Shown one piece after another: positions 1 to 10,785 of a DNA stretch of 64,000 bases. Under the pieces are notes generated by a model. That model was not told the DNA's origin. It worked only from the letters and a program-made list of their open reading frames with translations, and searched no databases. Made by a program: the position numbers and the translations under genes. The number at the start of each line of letters is the position of its first letter. Positions within the stretch are counted from its first letter, which is position 1. Source of the stretch: Schizochytrium sp. TIO01 (taxonomy: Eukaryota > Sar > Bigyra > Thraustochytrida > Thraustochytriidae); assembly GCA_004764695.1 (NCBI GenBank), contig SMSO01000032.1:3578983-3642982 (forward strand), written 5' to 3'.

Positions 1-1369
1 GTTGATTAAATACGTTTCCGCGGTCTCTTGAGCAACATATAGTTATCCTTTTAAAATTAAACTTTTGAGAAGCTACAATTTGGTTACAAATGCAAAAGCC
101 TTCGTACATCATTTACAACAGAACTCGATTGCAATCTGATTTGTAAAAAGTTGAAAATTCGATTGAATTGATAATTAGTTCCTCGAGGTATTACAAATAT
201 TTTATTTTGAACAAGTGCCATGGGTACCAGCTGATGAATATAACACAGTGAGAATAACATATACATATTAGTCACCCAAGTGAGCTTCGTACTCAAGAAC
301 AATGAGCCGGCAGGATGCCATCCTCATAGTTCTCTAGAGTTAGACAACCCAACTTGAATCGCAGTCATGACGTGGACCAATAACAACACAGCGTAACGAT
401 GGTGAAGGATCTCAAAAGAGGAAGTTTGGCTGCGGCTCCTCATCTGCGGTTCATCTTGAGCTCCACATCATAAAAACCTACCTCCGTTCTTCGATGAAAT
501 CAAACAACATAGAACAGAACAATCAAAGTGTACTTCAACTCTCCAACTTCTTTTTCTCAAAAGAACCCATGCCCATATAAAGCACCCCCCAGCTTGGACA
601 TGATGTTCCACTTCGAATACGGTGCATAAGGGTTCTTTGGCGTTCCATAACGTTCAAAATACTTTTAATTTAATACACCCCCCCACATCATGCACTGCGA
701 CCACGTCATTAGTCTCGTCTCACAATAAGCTGGGAACTTCCAAAAGGCGAAAGAGACGGAAGAAGAGGAAATGGGTCATATAGGAGATAATATGGGGGCG
801 AAAAGGGTTCCGCACTTTGAGGGAAGTTGCCCTTCTAGCCGAAACTGTAGTGGGACCGGTACGGTGCTGGGTTCTGTAATAAGTGGCTGGTCTGCTGGGC
901 GGACATATGCTCTATGGGTAGAGGGACAACTAGTACAAGACAAGGTGTGCGATTAGGTAAGGCAGGGCATAATGAGTCATTAGAGTTTCTGGTATGAAGA
1001 TTAGGGACTCTGCGCTTATCAGTGTTTTTGTTTGAAGGAAAAAGGTAGAAAAGAAAGCGATTGTTTGAGCGAGAGCGAGCAAACCTTCAATTCTGCCCAC
1101 TCACTCTCGCGCGGGCTCCCTTGCGCTACCGGCCTCTGCGCCTAATTGTGCAGAAGGCGCCGCTGCGTCTTGGATCCTTGCTAAGCCGGATTTCTAAATA
1201 AGGTGGACCTGACACCAAGTCGATCCCCCGCTCGCCTCGTGTTTGCTGGGTGCTCTGCTGGATAGACCTCGAACTGGTGCTTGAGATAACGTGAAGTAGG
1301 AGAGCACTTGCCTTCTTTGCTAGGTTTCGAAAACCAAAAACCTATCGAGAATTCACAAAGTGCCTCACG
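1..1369. other. Intergenic, no supported gene
   Basis: This stretch shows no reading frame with convincing protein character. The longest ATG frame (771-956, +) is 61 codons, has irregular composition and matches nothing I recognise. The last 300 bases become richer in C and T and lead into the start of the bZIP gene, so the promoter and 5' leader of that gene probably lie at about 1050-1369. No clear TATA box is visible. Confidence 0.5.
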
Positions 1370-2800
1370 ATGGGTCTCGATTATGTCGCACCGACTCCCA
1401 TTGACAATTACTGTCGTCCTGAAATCGAGAGACAAACGGAGCCGAGCGACATTTGGCTGGAATCCCTTCTCGATGTGAATGATGCTGAGATTGAAAAGGC
1501 TGCTGCGGAGATGTCTGATGAGTTCAACAGCTCCAGTAGTGACTCCGAGGGATCCACCTCTACATCCCCTTTCAATGAAACTGACCCCGGACTGCTTTTG
1601 AATAACTTTGATTTTCCGGACGTCGATTTTGACGCTGCGGATCTGTCATGCGACCCGGCCACTTGCTTTGACTCTTCCCTGCCACCTAGCTTTGAGCCAG
1701 TAGCGATGAGCCAACTTGGTAGCCCCTCAGATGGAGACTTACTTCGAGAGGATCACACCTTACCCGCTCCATATGACAGAGTGCAGGTACATCGGCCAAT
1801 GCCAGAGATTGCTGCTTCACTCACAGGAAGAACCTCCGTCTCTATGTCTTCGCCCTCTGCAACCCCTCTGCGTGCAGCACATGAATCCCGCTCACCAATG
1901 GCATCTAGCACTTCATCTAGCTCTACTTCAACAGCTGCAACGACACCAAACCTACCCACGTCCTCGAGTCTCAAGCGCTGCAAACGTAAATCTATTCCTG
2001 GCACGACCGATGCTGCTCGCTCCAAGCGTCGCGTAAGCAGCAACGCGAGCACCCGGTCTTCACGTAGCTCAACTTCTGGGTACAGTTCTTCAGAAACCTC
2101 GGAGCCCCCATTCAACGCTGGAGTTCAACCCACTGCGGAAATGGTCCAGCAGATGAAACTCAAGAAGAAACGCGAACGCAATCGTATTCTGGCTGCAGAA
2201 TCCCGTCAGCGTCGCAAGAACCACATGGACACCCTCGAGCGCGAAAATGAAGATCTCCGCAATCGCGTCAAAGAACTTGAGGCCGAGGTCGCACATTTAC
2301 GCTCAGGCTACAGCAACGCCACTGTTCCTTATGCCAGTGAAGAAGACGCCCGCGCACGCGCTCATGCCATAACTATGAAGGGTACCAAACTTGGCACGGC
2401 AGCCATGGCGGTAGCCATGTCGATGGTAGTCTTTACAGATAGCACTCAGGGAGAGTCCTCAGCCAGTTCATACGAGATGATTAGTTTCTGGGCGCTGGGC
2501 CTTGATGTCCTCTCAGGCACTGGGGTTGCCCTTGACAGTCTATTCTCTCACATGATCACTCTCTTGATTGGTATTGCGATATCATTGACTATTGTTGGCA
2601 TCTACTATTACCGTGTTTTGCATGCCAAGCATGAAAGTAAGGACCACGAGTCACAAGACCTCCCGTTTACCCGCAAGTCTCTTAGTCATCACTCAGGGTG
2701 CCCTGCAAGCGCACCCTTCCCTGCAAGAGACACAGGTATCTGTACTTCTGGCTCTTTGTGGGGGGGCTCAATGTCTTCTTCAAGTCTCCGTTCACGCTGA
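1370..2800 (+). CDS. Membrane-tethered bZIP transcription factor
   Basis: A 476-residue intronless frame with an ATG start. The first 250 residues are acidic, then Ser/Thr-rich and low-complexity, as expected of a transactivation region. Residues 262-312 form a bZIP: a basic region with the N-x7-R signature (NRILAAESR, about 271-279) and a leucine zipper. A hydrophobic segment at about 393-417 looks like a single transmembrane helix, leaving a 60-residue C-terminal tail. In ATF6, CREB3-type and plant bZIP17/28 factors the same order (N-terminal bZIP, C-terminal membrane helix) keeps the protein in the ER until site-1 and site-2 proteases release it. Here RKSL at 435-438, about 18 residues past the helix, fits the loose RxxL site-1-protease pattern. 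The bZIP call is firm. Membrane tethering is likely, and the stress-sensor role is inferred. Confidence 0.88.
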   Translation: MGLDYVAPTPIDNYCRPEIERQTEPSDIWLESLLDVNDAEIEKAAAEMSDEFNSSSSDSEGSTSTSPFNETDPGLLLNNFDFPDVDFDAADLSCDPATCFDSSLPPSFEPVAMSQLGSPSDGDLLREDHTLPAPYDRVQVHRPMPEIAASLTGRTSVSMSSPSATPLRAAHESRSPMASSTSSSSTSTAATTPNLPTSSSLKRCKRKSIPGTTDAARSKRRVSSNASTRSSRSSTSGYSSSETSEPPFNAGVQPTAEMVQQMKLKKKRERNRILAAESRQRRKNHMDTLERENEDLRNRVKELEAEVAHLRSGYSNATVPYASEEDARARAHAITMKGTKLGTAAMAVAMSMVVFTDSTQGESSASSYEMISFWALGLDVLSGTGVALDSLFSHMITLLIGIAISLTIVGIYYYRVLHAKHESKDHESQDLPFTRKSLSHHSGCPASAPFPARDTGICTSGSLWGGSMSSSSLRSR

Positions 2801-5281
2801 TTGGTTATGATTTCCGATCTTGCATTTTTAGGAGTGTTCTTTCATAACATGTGTTCTGAATTGCCTCCTACTTCGGCCACATCTTTGGCTGCACATCAAG
2901 CTCAGCGAGGAGTGAATAGCGCGCAACCCCCATGTGATTCTCCTGCTTGTTCTCGTTCTCCTTTCAATTTGCTCTGCGTTTGTACTACTACGACTACTTC
3001 AACCTTACTCTGCTTCTGTTCATCTTCAAAGTTCATGTCTCTTTTTGTAAAATTATAAATCAAACTCGACTCATTTATACAATCTGCTTATATCACAGAA
3101 TATCTTGGTTCTCAACAGATTGATCATTACATCTTTGGTATATGATGATGTTTCATGTCTAAACAAAACAAAAACACCTATGCGGGCTTGCCTTACCTCT
3201 TACAAGAGACTGCACCTATGAAAACGTATATAACCTCCACATGATACCCCATATAAATGACACATTATAATTATTCAGGCCTTTGCTAAGAAGTAGACGA
3301 GGTAAGAAATTGGCACGGCCAAGGAACCACCAAGCTAAAACCACTCTACGTGAAGGAAACCTTCAATACAAGCCACCCAAGTACTTCAATCAGAAGGTTG
3401 TCGTATCAGGACGTGCTTTGGGCGCTTCCTCGGATACAATCGCATGTATGCAAATTACGGCACTAAGCGTACCTACGGCTGCGGTTTGCTCCAGCAGCCG
3501 CGAGCAATGCAGCACTGATCGAACCATTATCTACATCAAAGTGTCCTCCGCCGAGCAAAAAAGGCTTCAAACGCCAGGTTGGTGATTTCTAGCGTGCTAT
3601 TCAGACGCCTCCACCATCTACAAAAACATCGGTAGAGGAGTCAACTTCATCAGGCCAGGCTTGCCCGCCCTACTGATTAACGGCAAGCTTGTACTTTGGC
3701 TCTGTAAAATCTACGGTGTTATCCTTTTGCCTAAAACTGAAATCTTAACAAGCTAACATGATTGATCAAAACCAAGACACCTCGAATGATGTTTTGTTAA
3801 TGGGCTTCTGACAAACGCTCTTTCACAAAGCCGAGCTTTTCTTCTGCCACTAGTGTAAACTGGTTGGTTGCCGAGATGACTGCACTTCGAAACCATGCAA
3901 TGAATGTGGTACCATGCACGACAACCTCGGAACATCCAAGGTTTGCAAATACCCCCAATAATCCGAACATGCGGCTGATCGTGAAATCCACGCCACCAGA
4001 GGCTTTCCTTTGCGCTACCTATCCAAGGACACGATTTAAGAATTTGTTTTTGAGTCGCGAGTTAGTTTTTAACTTTCAATTGGGCCTTCGTGACCCACGT
4101 GGTCGCCGTAGGAGATGCAAGTTTTGCAGAACTTTAGTGGTTAACTACTGAGTGATGCGTAAACAGAAATTCAATACATTGAAGCGTTCCACTTTTTTCT
4201 AAATTCATGATGCACCTCGTTGTTTGCAACCTAAGTAGTTGATCCTCTTCTTCAATAACGAACGTGATAAATCGTCTATCTATGTAGTAAGCATGCATAG
4301 GCTGGAGCAAGCAATTCTAAGGTTTTTGGTCCGGGATCAAAAGAAAGTGAACTTAGAGTAAAGAGCATTTTGACCTCTGCTCTTGCACAAGCCAATCGGT
4401 GGTTCTTTTCCTTCCAGCGTGGCCAGCAACATCCATTCCTAACACGCTCCACGCAAACTCTCGCTTAAAGCGCCGCTTATGCATAGGGTGTGTGCTCACT
4501 CCACCCTGGAATGCGGGCTTCACAGCAAGACCCCGACTCCGAGATGAACTTGACGTCTATTCTTGAGAACAGATTCCATCGCTCCACGTAAGCAACATAA
4601 CGTCTAGATGGCAGTTCACCTCCGCGAAGTCATACGTGGATAGGTACACCGTTTCTAAGTCTTGGTTGGTTTCCCATTCCTTCAAACGCTCTGCTGAACA
4701 TGAACTGTATCGCAAGGAACTTTTTTAATTGGTAAAGCGATCGATCGACAATGGTGATCATAACTCTTGAAGCTTAGTAAACCATCATTACCCAGAAACT
4801 ATTCCCATCAGTCCTTTGCGCTGCGTATGCAATCACATCATCGGTACCTAGGTTCCCTCTGAAGTGGCACTGCCAATCTTGTTTATCGAGCATAACTAAA
4901 CAACAGAAATTGCAAAACTTTTCAAGTATCGTAGGAAAACTATTTATTAGGTAGGAGGAGGTGGAGAAACAAAAACAGCGACAATAACCAAATTGGAATT
5001 GAGATTTCTTGTCAATCACTCCTGCTCTAGCTAGAGAAAAGTTGATACCCTTCAACACTCCGCCCTCTCTGTTGCTACTTCCCTCTGCGGTTCTGTGCTG
5101 CCTCGCCGCGAACTCGTGGAGCTCTGGCGGCTTCGCGGCGGATTTGCTCACCTGCGTTTCTAGGCTGACGAGAAACTCTTAGGTAGCTTTGATTGCTCTT
5201 TGGCCGTGCCTGAGGACGACTTGAACGCTGCTTGGCGGTATCGAAGACAGAGGCAGTTGAGAAATCTTCTAGCTCTGGTCG
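2801..5281. other. Gene-poor intergenic stretch with unresolved coding-like frames
   Basis: No complete gene can be supported here. Two minus-strand frames look protein-like but have no ATG: 3797-4018 (73 codons, rich in hydrophobic residues and Gly) and about 5075-5292 (Arg-rich, about 72 codons, opposite the leader of the next gene). Either could be an exon or a decayed copy. The rest is mixed-composition sequence with short random frames. The frames at 3283-3585 and 3864-4151 (+) have no recognisable domain and were not called. Confidence 0.4.
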
Positions 5282-5350
5282 GTGAGATCTACTGTGAGTT
5301 GTTCCCGCTGATTAGAGCATCTAGAGCGATATTTGCTGATTGAATTACAG
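5282..5350 (+). other. Candidate 69-bp intron in 5' leader
   Basis: A GTGAGA donor begins at 5282 and a TTACAG acceptor ends at 5350, with a CTGAT branch-like sequence between them. The ATG of the following two-pass membrane protein lies 12 bases after the acceptor, so the intron would sit in the 5' untranslated leader. It is a pattern match only; an RNA read crossing the junction would settle it. Confidence 0.35.
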
Positions 5351-5362
5351 AACGAAGCTACC

Positions 5363-6139
5363 ATGAGCAGGACGGGGCTTCAATACGAGATTTACCATGC
5401 CACTGAGAACCAGCTTGAGGAGGCGATTGACGAGCAAGAGGGGATCGTTGTAGTGTTCAAGCGTGGTAACACAGAAGAAAGCTACCGTGAGGAGCTTGCT
5501 CGCTTGCTACGAGGCTGCAGCCGCATTGGTCTCCAGGCATTTGAGTGGGAGAGCTTTAGCAATATGTCGCTATCGAGCTATGGCGAAGGTCGTCTGCTTG
5601 GCCCACCGCCGTCTGTGACTGGTGTCATTCCTGAGGAGGAGCTCATGCAAGTAATGGTTGAGTGCGCCAAAGATGTGCGTTACTCAGGCAGCTCTGAGCG
5701 GAACCTTGCAATCACAGCAATGTTGGCGCATGGCGTCTTCACTATGTTGGCATTGGGCTTCATTCGGGAGGGCACGCTTTTGCTGCTTTGGCTTTTATTA
5801 GACCCTTTGATTCTGTGGTTTGGATCCCTTGTGGCGCTTGAGATCTACAATTGGAAGAAGTACAACAAACCTTTCAAGATTTCACTGCGCGGTCCTGCAC
5901 GAAGATATCGAAACCGCATTGAGGCTCGTTTAAATGAGCTCAATGAGCGATACCCAAAGCTACTCTTTGAACACCATTGGAACTGGATCCAGCTTAGCCA
6001 TGGCCATATGGAGCTTGTGTCCGTGCGTGCTCGTGAGAGCTTGCCTCACAACGAGCTCTCTGCTGGAATCAACGAGGATGGTCTGGAGACGGCCACTTCT
6101 TTCAGCATGGAGCAAAATAGTCTCCTAGATCATGTATGA
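5363..6139 (+). CDS. Two-pass membrane protein, unknown function
   Basis: A 258-residue protein. The frame is open upstream to 5333, but the first ATG is at 5363 in a good context (ACC before ATG) and just after a likely splice acceptor. The N-terminal 110 residues are soluble and acidic. Two adjacent hydrophobic segments at about 114-132 and 138-160, separated by a short charged turn (REG), suggest a hairpin or two-pass insertion. The basic stretch after the second segment (NWKKYNKPFK, RRYRNR) suggests that the C-terminal region is cytosolic by the positive-inside rule, which would put the N-terminus there too. I do not recognise the family. The frame is long, continuous and similar in codon use to neighbouring genes, so it is very likely a real gene. 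Confidence 0.78.
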   Translation: MSRTGLQYEIYHATENQLEEAIDEQEGIVVVFKRGNTEESYREELARLLRGCSRIGLQAFEWESFSNMSLSSYGEGRLLGPPPSVTGVIPEEELMQVMVECAKDVRYSGSSERNLAITAMLAHGVFTMLALGFIREGTLLLLWLLLDPLILWFGSLVALEIYNWKKYNKPFKISLRGPARRYRNRIEARLNELNERYPKLLFEHHWNWIQLSHGHMELVSVRARESLPHNELSAGINEDGLETATSFSMEQNSLLDHV

Positions 6140-6931
6140 GTAATTACCCCTGCCAATGAATCTGATCTTTTCTGTGTATGCTACATCTTGCTTTGAAATT
6201 CTTGCTATGATATCCCAAAATTGTTTTGCTGATTCAGAGATTTTACTTTAAAAAAGAAAAGAAAAAGGAATTACCGTGACCATTCCTGAGGCGTAATGAA
6301 TGTTCCTTCAAGGAAGAGTGAGGTCACTGGTAAAGAATAGCCAGCAAATTTTCATACATTTTTTTTTCTCTCCCTGAGTGTTGTTTTCTTTGCTAGAAAG
6401 TAAATTTTGTACAAACTTCTGCAGTGTTTGATTCACAATAAGGGAGATCCTTTTATTTTTTATTTAATTCATTTTTCAGGTGGTTGCACACACACAATAA
6501 TTAGATTTGGTAGATGGTGGATTGCTTCCGATGCTTTCATTTTGCTTTTGCTTCTTGATTTTTGTTGATGATGATTCACTCTCATACTGATAATACATTT
6601 TAAAATGACCTGCCAAGTCTATTGAAGAACCCTTTTATTGCGATCAGTGCACTGGGTCTAACGATTTGCAGAGTCAGCAACGCGCGTCTTCAGTTTGTGA
6701 AAGCAGGAAGTATAGCCGGGCAATTTGGATAGCTATGAACAGGATAGCGAATGTGCAAGCAATGAATTGAAGAACCAAGAGCAGCAATTCGATTCCCAAC
6801 TTGTTCCATAGTAAATTGAGTCTAGATGCTCTAATTCAGATGACATTCAAGCACCATTCAATCCACAGAAACAGCTTCATCATCCAAAAATGTAGAGCAG
6901 AAACATCACACTCAACCCTACACCCATTAGC
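6140..6931. other. Convergent 3' intergenic region, no gene seen
   Basis: AT-rich sequence between two converging genes (5363-6139 + and 6932-7585 -). It contains T-rich and A-rich runs typical of 3' ends, but no frame longer than a few dozen codons and no repeat family. It most likely holds the two 3' untranslated regions. Confidence 0.5.
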
Positions 6932-7585
6932 TTAGGTACTCGAGTTAACGTGGTCCCAGCCCAAGACACCAAGCGCTCCCTGAAGATCCTCTTTTGTGAG
7001 TGACACTAGTTTATTTGGGTCATGCACATTTTCACGTACACGGGCACCTCTCTTGGCCTCATGCATGAGTCCTTGGCAGAACACATCAATGATTTGGCTC
7101 ACAGCGACGATGCCATCTCCTTTAAAGGAAAACCTTGATTTCTTTTGCAGCAGGTCCATGCGGTCATTGTCAACATTAGCGTCAGCTCCAGCTCTATTAG
7201 TGGCGATCGCCGTGCTGGCAACCTCACCACGACCTTGGGCTTCACGCACAAACCTCGCAATACGAGATTTGTATTTGCTTTTGGACGCGGAGAAGTAGTC
7301 AGAATAAAGTTTTTCATCGAGGCTTGTACGCGGCACCTTGGGCTCGTGCTTCAGAAACGAAGTGTTTGCGTCGAGCTCTGAGAAAAGACGCTTCTTATTG
7401 GGGGCGTCTGCTCCGTTTGCGCTGTTACTGGCACGAGCCTTCTGGCCGCGCTTGGGTGCGCTGGAGGCGGAGTTCAAGGCACCAGCGGGCATTGATGCCG
7501 CAGGGCCCTTGCCGGCGATACTGGAAGAGCTGGCCTTGCTTGAGGCGGAGGCCTTTCCACGGGATGCAGGCTTCGAGGAGACCAT
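6932..7585 (-). CDS. Basic Ser/Ala-rich protein with histone-fold-like C-terminus
   Basis: A 217-residue frame with a clean ATG. Residues 1-65 are low-complexity Ser/Ala/Lys, as in disordered nuclear tails. Residues 90-125 are basic. The last 70 residues (about 145-207) resemble helices 2 and 3 of a histone fold: a hydrophobic amphipathic helix beginning KGDGIVAVSQIIDVFC, then a short loop and LTKEDLQGALG, which mimics the 'LT..D...AL' ending seen in TAF, NF-Y and H2A/H2B-like subunits. This is a resemblance by eye, not a match to a named family. If right, the protein would be a chromatin or transcription-complex subunit that pairs with another histone-fold partner. It is otherwise unrecognised. 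Confidence 0.62.
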   Translation of the reverse strand: MVSSKPASRGKASASSKASSSSIAGKGPAASMPAGALNSASSAPKRGQKARASNSANGADAPNKKRLFSELDANTSFLKHEPKVPRTSLDEKLYSDYFSASKSKYKSRIARFVREAQGRGEVASTAIATNRAGADANVDNDRMDLLQKKSRFSFKGDGIVAVSQIIDVFCQGLMHEAKRGARVRENVHDPNKLVSLTKEDLQGALGVLGWDHVNSST

Positions 7586-8461
7586 GGATGCTTAGCGAGG
7601 GTCTCGCGATAATTTATCGACAGGACGGGTTTACCTTCGCGTCGTGAGTGGGAAGGAGAAATGGTTTTGACTTCTTTTGCCTAGCCTGTTCATCTGATGA
7701 GTGAAACGGAACGGGAGATCGAAGAACACAAGGGAAGAAAGCAAACAGCTTAATCAAAAACACAGTATAGGGGTGAGGGAGTTCCTCGCAGTGCCTAGGT
7801 AGTTTCCGAGAGACTAGTTCTGAAGGCCCGTCTGGTATTGCGACCGCTCCTTCAAATTCAAGTCTTTGTCTGTTTTACTTTTATTTTCGATGTCATGGGT
7901 ATGGATGGTTTTAGTAGGTACTAGCTAATATGTCTATGACCTTAAAAAGAAAAGAAAAGAAAAATAAAAAATAAAAAAAACTGTTTGAAAAGAATTGAGA
8001 TTATGAAACGAAGTTTTCTCCAAAATGGATGAGTGAAGCAATCGACCATTTGGAAAGACTTGAAGAATAGCCAACCAGTTTGTGACAGAGGCCACATAAA
8101 TCTTTTATCCATGGAGATAGTCACGATAATGTGGGGCGTTATCCATGCGTGCTCCTCATGATTCATTTGCAAATGTGTAAATGTTTTGTTTATTTTCTTG
8201 GTGGCATTTATTTTGGCAACGAGCGAGGATCTCAATCTAATCTGGAGTAATGAGAGTTGTGACTATGCGGGAGTGCCTGTCCGGGAAGAAAATGTTTGGA
8301 TTGGAAAGAAGTCAAGATAAAAGGATTTGAGTTTCTATGTTTATTAGAGAATAAGATAAGGACACAGGTCTAACAGTTTGTTGTTGTGGACGCAAAGACT
8401 ATGGAGAAGAGTAGCCGTGTAGTTCTCTCCTTCAGATGAGACGCCATGAACAGATTCAGGT
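7586..8461. other. Intergenic with A-rich run, no gene seen
   Basis: This holds the probable promoter of the 6932-7585 gene and the 3' flank of the 8462 gene. At 7946-7981 there is a purine-dominated A-rich run. Two GGTA-containing motifs, CCTAGGTAG and AGTAGGTACTAG, occur at about 7794 and 7914. No coding frame is convincing. The minus-strand frame at 7942-8235 depends on the A-rich run and lacks protein character. Confidence 0.45.
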
Positions 8462-9160
8462 TTATTTGGCAGGGGATTTTCCGGTGAGGCATTCAAGGAG
8501 ATAATCCTCAAATTTCATGGTGTCTTCACGCTCACGCTGCAGCTCGTCCAGGATGGATTTTGCAGAATTTGGTGCGCTCGAGGTCGAACTGGGAGATACA
8601 GACTTTTCTTTCTCTGGTGTCACTAGCACTGCAGTAGGGGACTTTGCTGATGTGCTGTGCTTGGAGTCTGCTACTGGACCTCTAAGTTCTGCCAAGTTGA
8701 TTTTGGAGCTTACTGCTTTCTTGACAATATCGTCGACTTTGGAGTAATCGTACCACGTCTCCCAGCTGTAGTGTGGAGGCGCATATTCATCAGTAGACCT
8801 CAATCCTTGAGTCGCTACCCGTTTATTTCTATCAGTTGGAGATGATTTATTAGTTGCCGAAACTCCTCTGTCATTGCCAGAGGTCAGACTTGTTTCTTCA
8901 TCCTGGGTGACATCTGCAAATGTTGCGAGCGCTAGAGCTCTCTCTTGAAACCTCGATTTTAACTTCCTCTGTGGAGCTGCCGGCGGAAGAGGTCTTTTAC
9001 GGCTTTGTTTCGAAGCTGCTGGTCGGAAGTCTGGTCTGCCTCCAAGGCCAAACCATACGCTCGTCGCTGGCAGCGCCGGGTCCTCGTCTCTCGTGGATGG
9101 CATTTTGGCGGCGTCTGGCACTGGTGACCGCGGTCTTTCCCACGACTTGATTCCAAACAT
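8462..9160 (-). CDS. Unrecognised Ser/Lys-rich protein
   Basis: A frame of 232 residues from the first ATG (9160). A second in-frame ATG at 9103 has the better context (AAA before ATG) and would give 213 residues. The protein is hydrophilic and rich in Ser, Lys and Pro, with one aromatic patch (about 130-140, SWETWYDYSK) and an acidic-basic C-terminal helix (LDELQRERED, about 204-213). No domain is recognised. A possible 50-bp intron (GTAGCT...CACCAG, about 9108-9170) would join an upstream minus-strand frame (up to 9330) in phase to this one, so the true N-terminus is uncertain. The protein is likely real but its function is unknown. Confidence 0.55.
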   Translation of the reverse strand: MFGIKSWERPRSPVPDAAKMPSTRDEDPALPATSVWFGLGGRPDFRPAASKQSRKRPLPPAAPQRKLKSRFQERALALATFADVTQDEETSLTSGNDRGVSATNKSSPTDRNKRVATQGLRSTDEYAPPHYSWETWYDYSKVDDIVKKAVSSKINLAELRGPVADSKHSTSAKSPTAVLVTPEKEKSVSPSSTSSAPNSAKSILDELQREREDTMKFEDYLLECLTGKSPAK

Positions 9161-9330
9161 CGGGAGCTACCGATGAAAGCAGCCGGCTCCAGTCCAGGTC
9201 TTCGCTGTGCCTCGGCAAGGTATCTCCTCTCCCACAAGCACCCGCGGTTTGCAATTGTGGCTTTGGACTCTTGCCTGCTGCAACTTGTTTGTTTTGCGAT
9301 CGCCTTTAGTTCGACACCGTGACTATCCAA

Positions 9331-10785
9331 TTGTTCTTCTCTAGAGGCCTAATCATCGTTGACTATCATAATGTGTGGTTCTTTTCTTGTGTTAATCACA
9401 CCTGACAAGTAGGTTATAGTCGTTTCTACCTCTCTTTCATAGAGGCTGCAAGTCAGGTATTGAAAGTTCTCAAGTAGAGTATTCAATCACATTGCTCTCT
9501 ATAAAACAGGGTACTCAATTAATTGTAGCAAGGTTTCATTCTGGATGAAATTGATTGTCTGGTTGAGCACCAAAGATCGAGTCAGTCAAGGTAAGGCAAA
9601 TAGACTTGGAAGACAATCGCATCGGAAGATTTTGTATTGTTTGTATGAATCTGCGTCATTTCTTCAAGTTAGTAAAGAGAGCTTGCCATCCTGAAATAGT
9701 CTAGTAGGTGCCTACCGTAAGTAGTAGTCCTGCTTTGAAGAAAGGTGTGTGCTATGCCTTACATAAAATTAACCTGCATAGAACAGTGGGTTCACTTTAT
9801 TTAGAAAACAGAAACTCACGAAACCTTTGGAAAAGAAAGCATAGAAAACTCAGAAACTAGTATATAGGTTTTTCTTTTGTCTATAAAGTTTGAATTAAAT
9901 GTGAGGTTAGGTATGGTACGTCGTCTACACAGGGTTGGCAAAAAAAGGAGAGAAGGATAGAGGATTAAAAAAAGAAGTAGAGAGAATCGCCAAAAAGGAA
10001 TACATACGCATTGAAGCGCAGGCCTTCTCAGGGAATCTGAAACTATCGGTGCCGCACGAAGAAGAAGCAACGCTCGTTGTTCTTAGACAAGATAGCATTT
10101 TTCTGTATATTGCACACAAAGGACATTGAGGGCGAATCTGGCAATAGTTTTGTAGACTATAGCATGTATACAACGATTGACTAGCGCAAGGTTTTCGATT
10201 CGATTCGATTCAGTGGCTTTCCTCTCAATTACCAGGAGGTGACGGTGACGGGGTAAGTCTGAAAAGATGTCAGCAGATGCTCCGAGCTGCATCGCAGCCT
10301 CGGCCTCTCACCGCCCTTGAGAATAGATGGTGTTTTTGGCGCCTGTTGATTTACACGTGATGATCAGGTACTTTTGAGATTCTACAATGATGTTGAGCTT
10401 TCTTCTCTCTGGTCTCTCATTGAACTTTGTGGCTATTTATCTCAGGTGCCATTTAGGAGATCTCTTGTTTGCTATTGCAAGATTGCACAAGGTACAAATG
10501 TCTGGCTGGCTGATATGGCCGCTCAAGAAATGCAAACATTTCTGGGCGCGTCAATCACCGTAATATAGGAGCCAGGTGGATGAGGGGGGTGGGGGGTAAT
10601 ATAGCATCAACAAGATCGTCGTGTCGGCGATGCTCGTGTACATGTGTGCAATAATTTTGGCATCATTTTGTAGAGGTTGATTGATGCTGATGTGAGGATA
10701 GTTTGTGGTGAAGTGAAAGGAAAAGAAAAAAGGAAGCTGAGGGAGGGGCCAATAAAAATGGAGACGCAGTCAGTCAACTGGCCTC
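9331..10785. other. Intergenic, no supported gene
   Basis: Mixed AT-rich sequence between the 8462 gene and the 3' end of the 10874 gene. The frames at 9816-10292 overlap on both strands and show no domain or consistent codon pattern. A G-rich run (GGGGGGTGGGGGG type) is present at about 10578-10598. Nothing else stands out. Confidence 0.45.
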
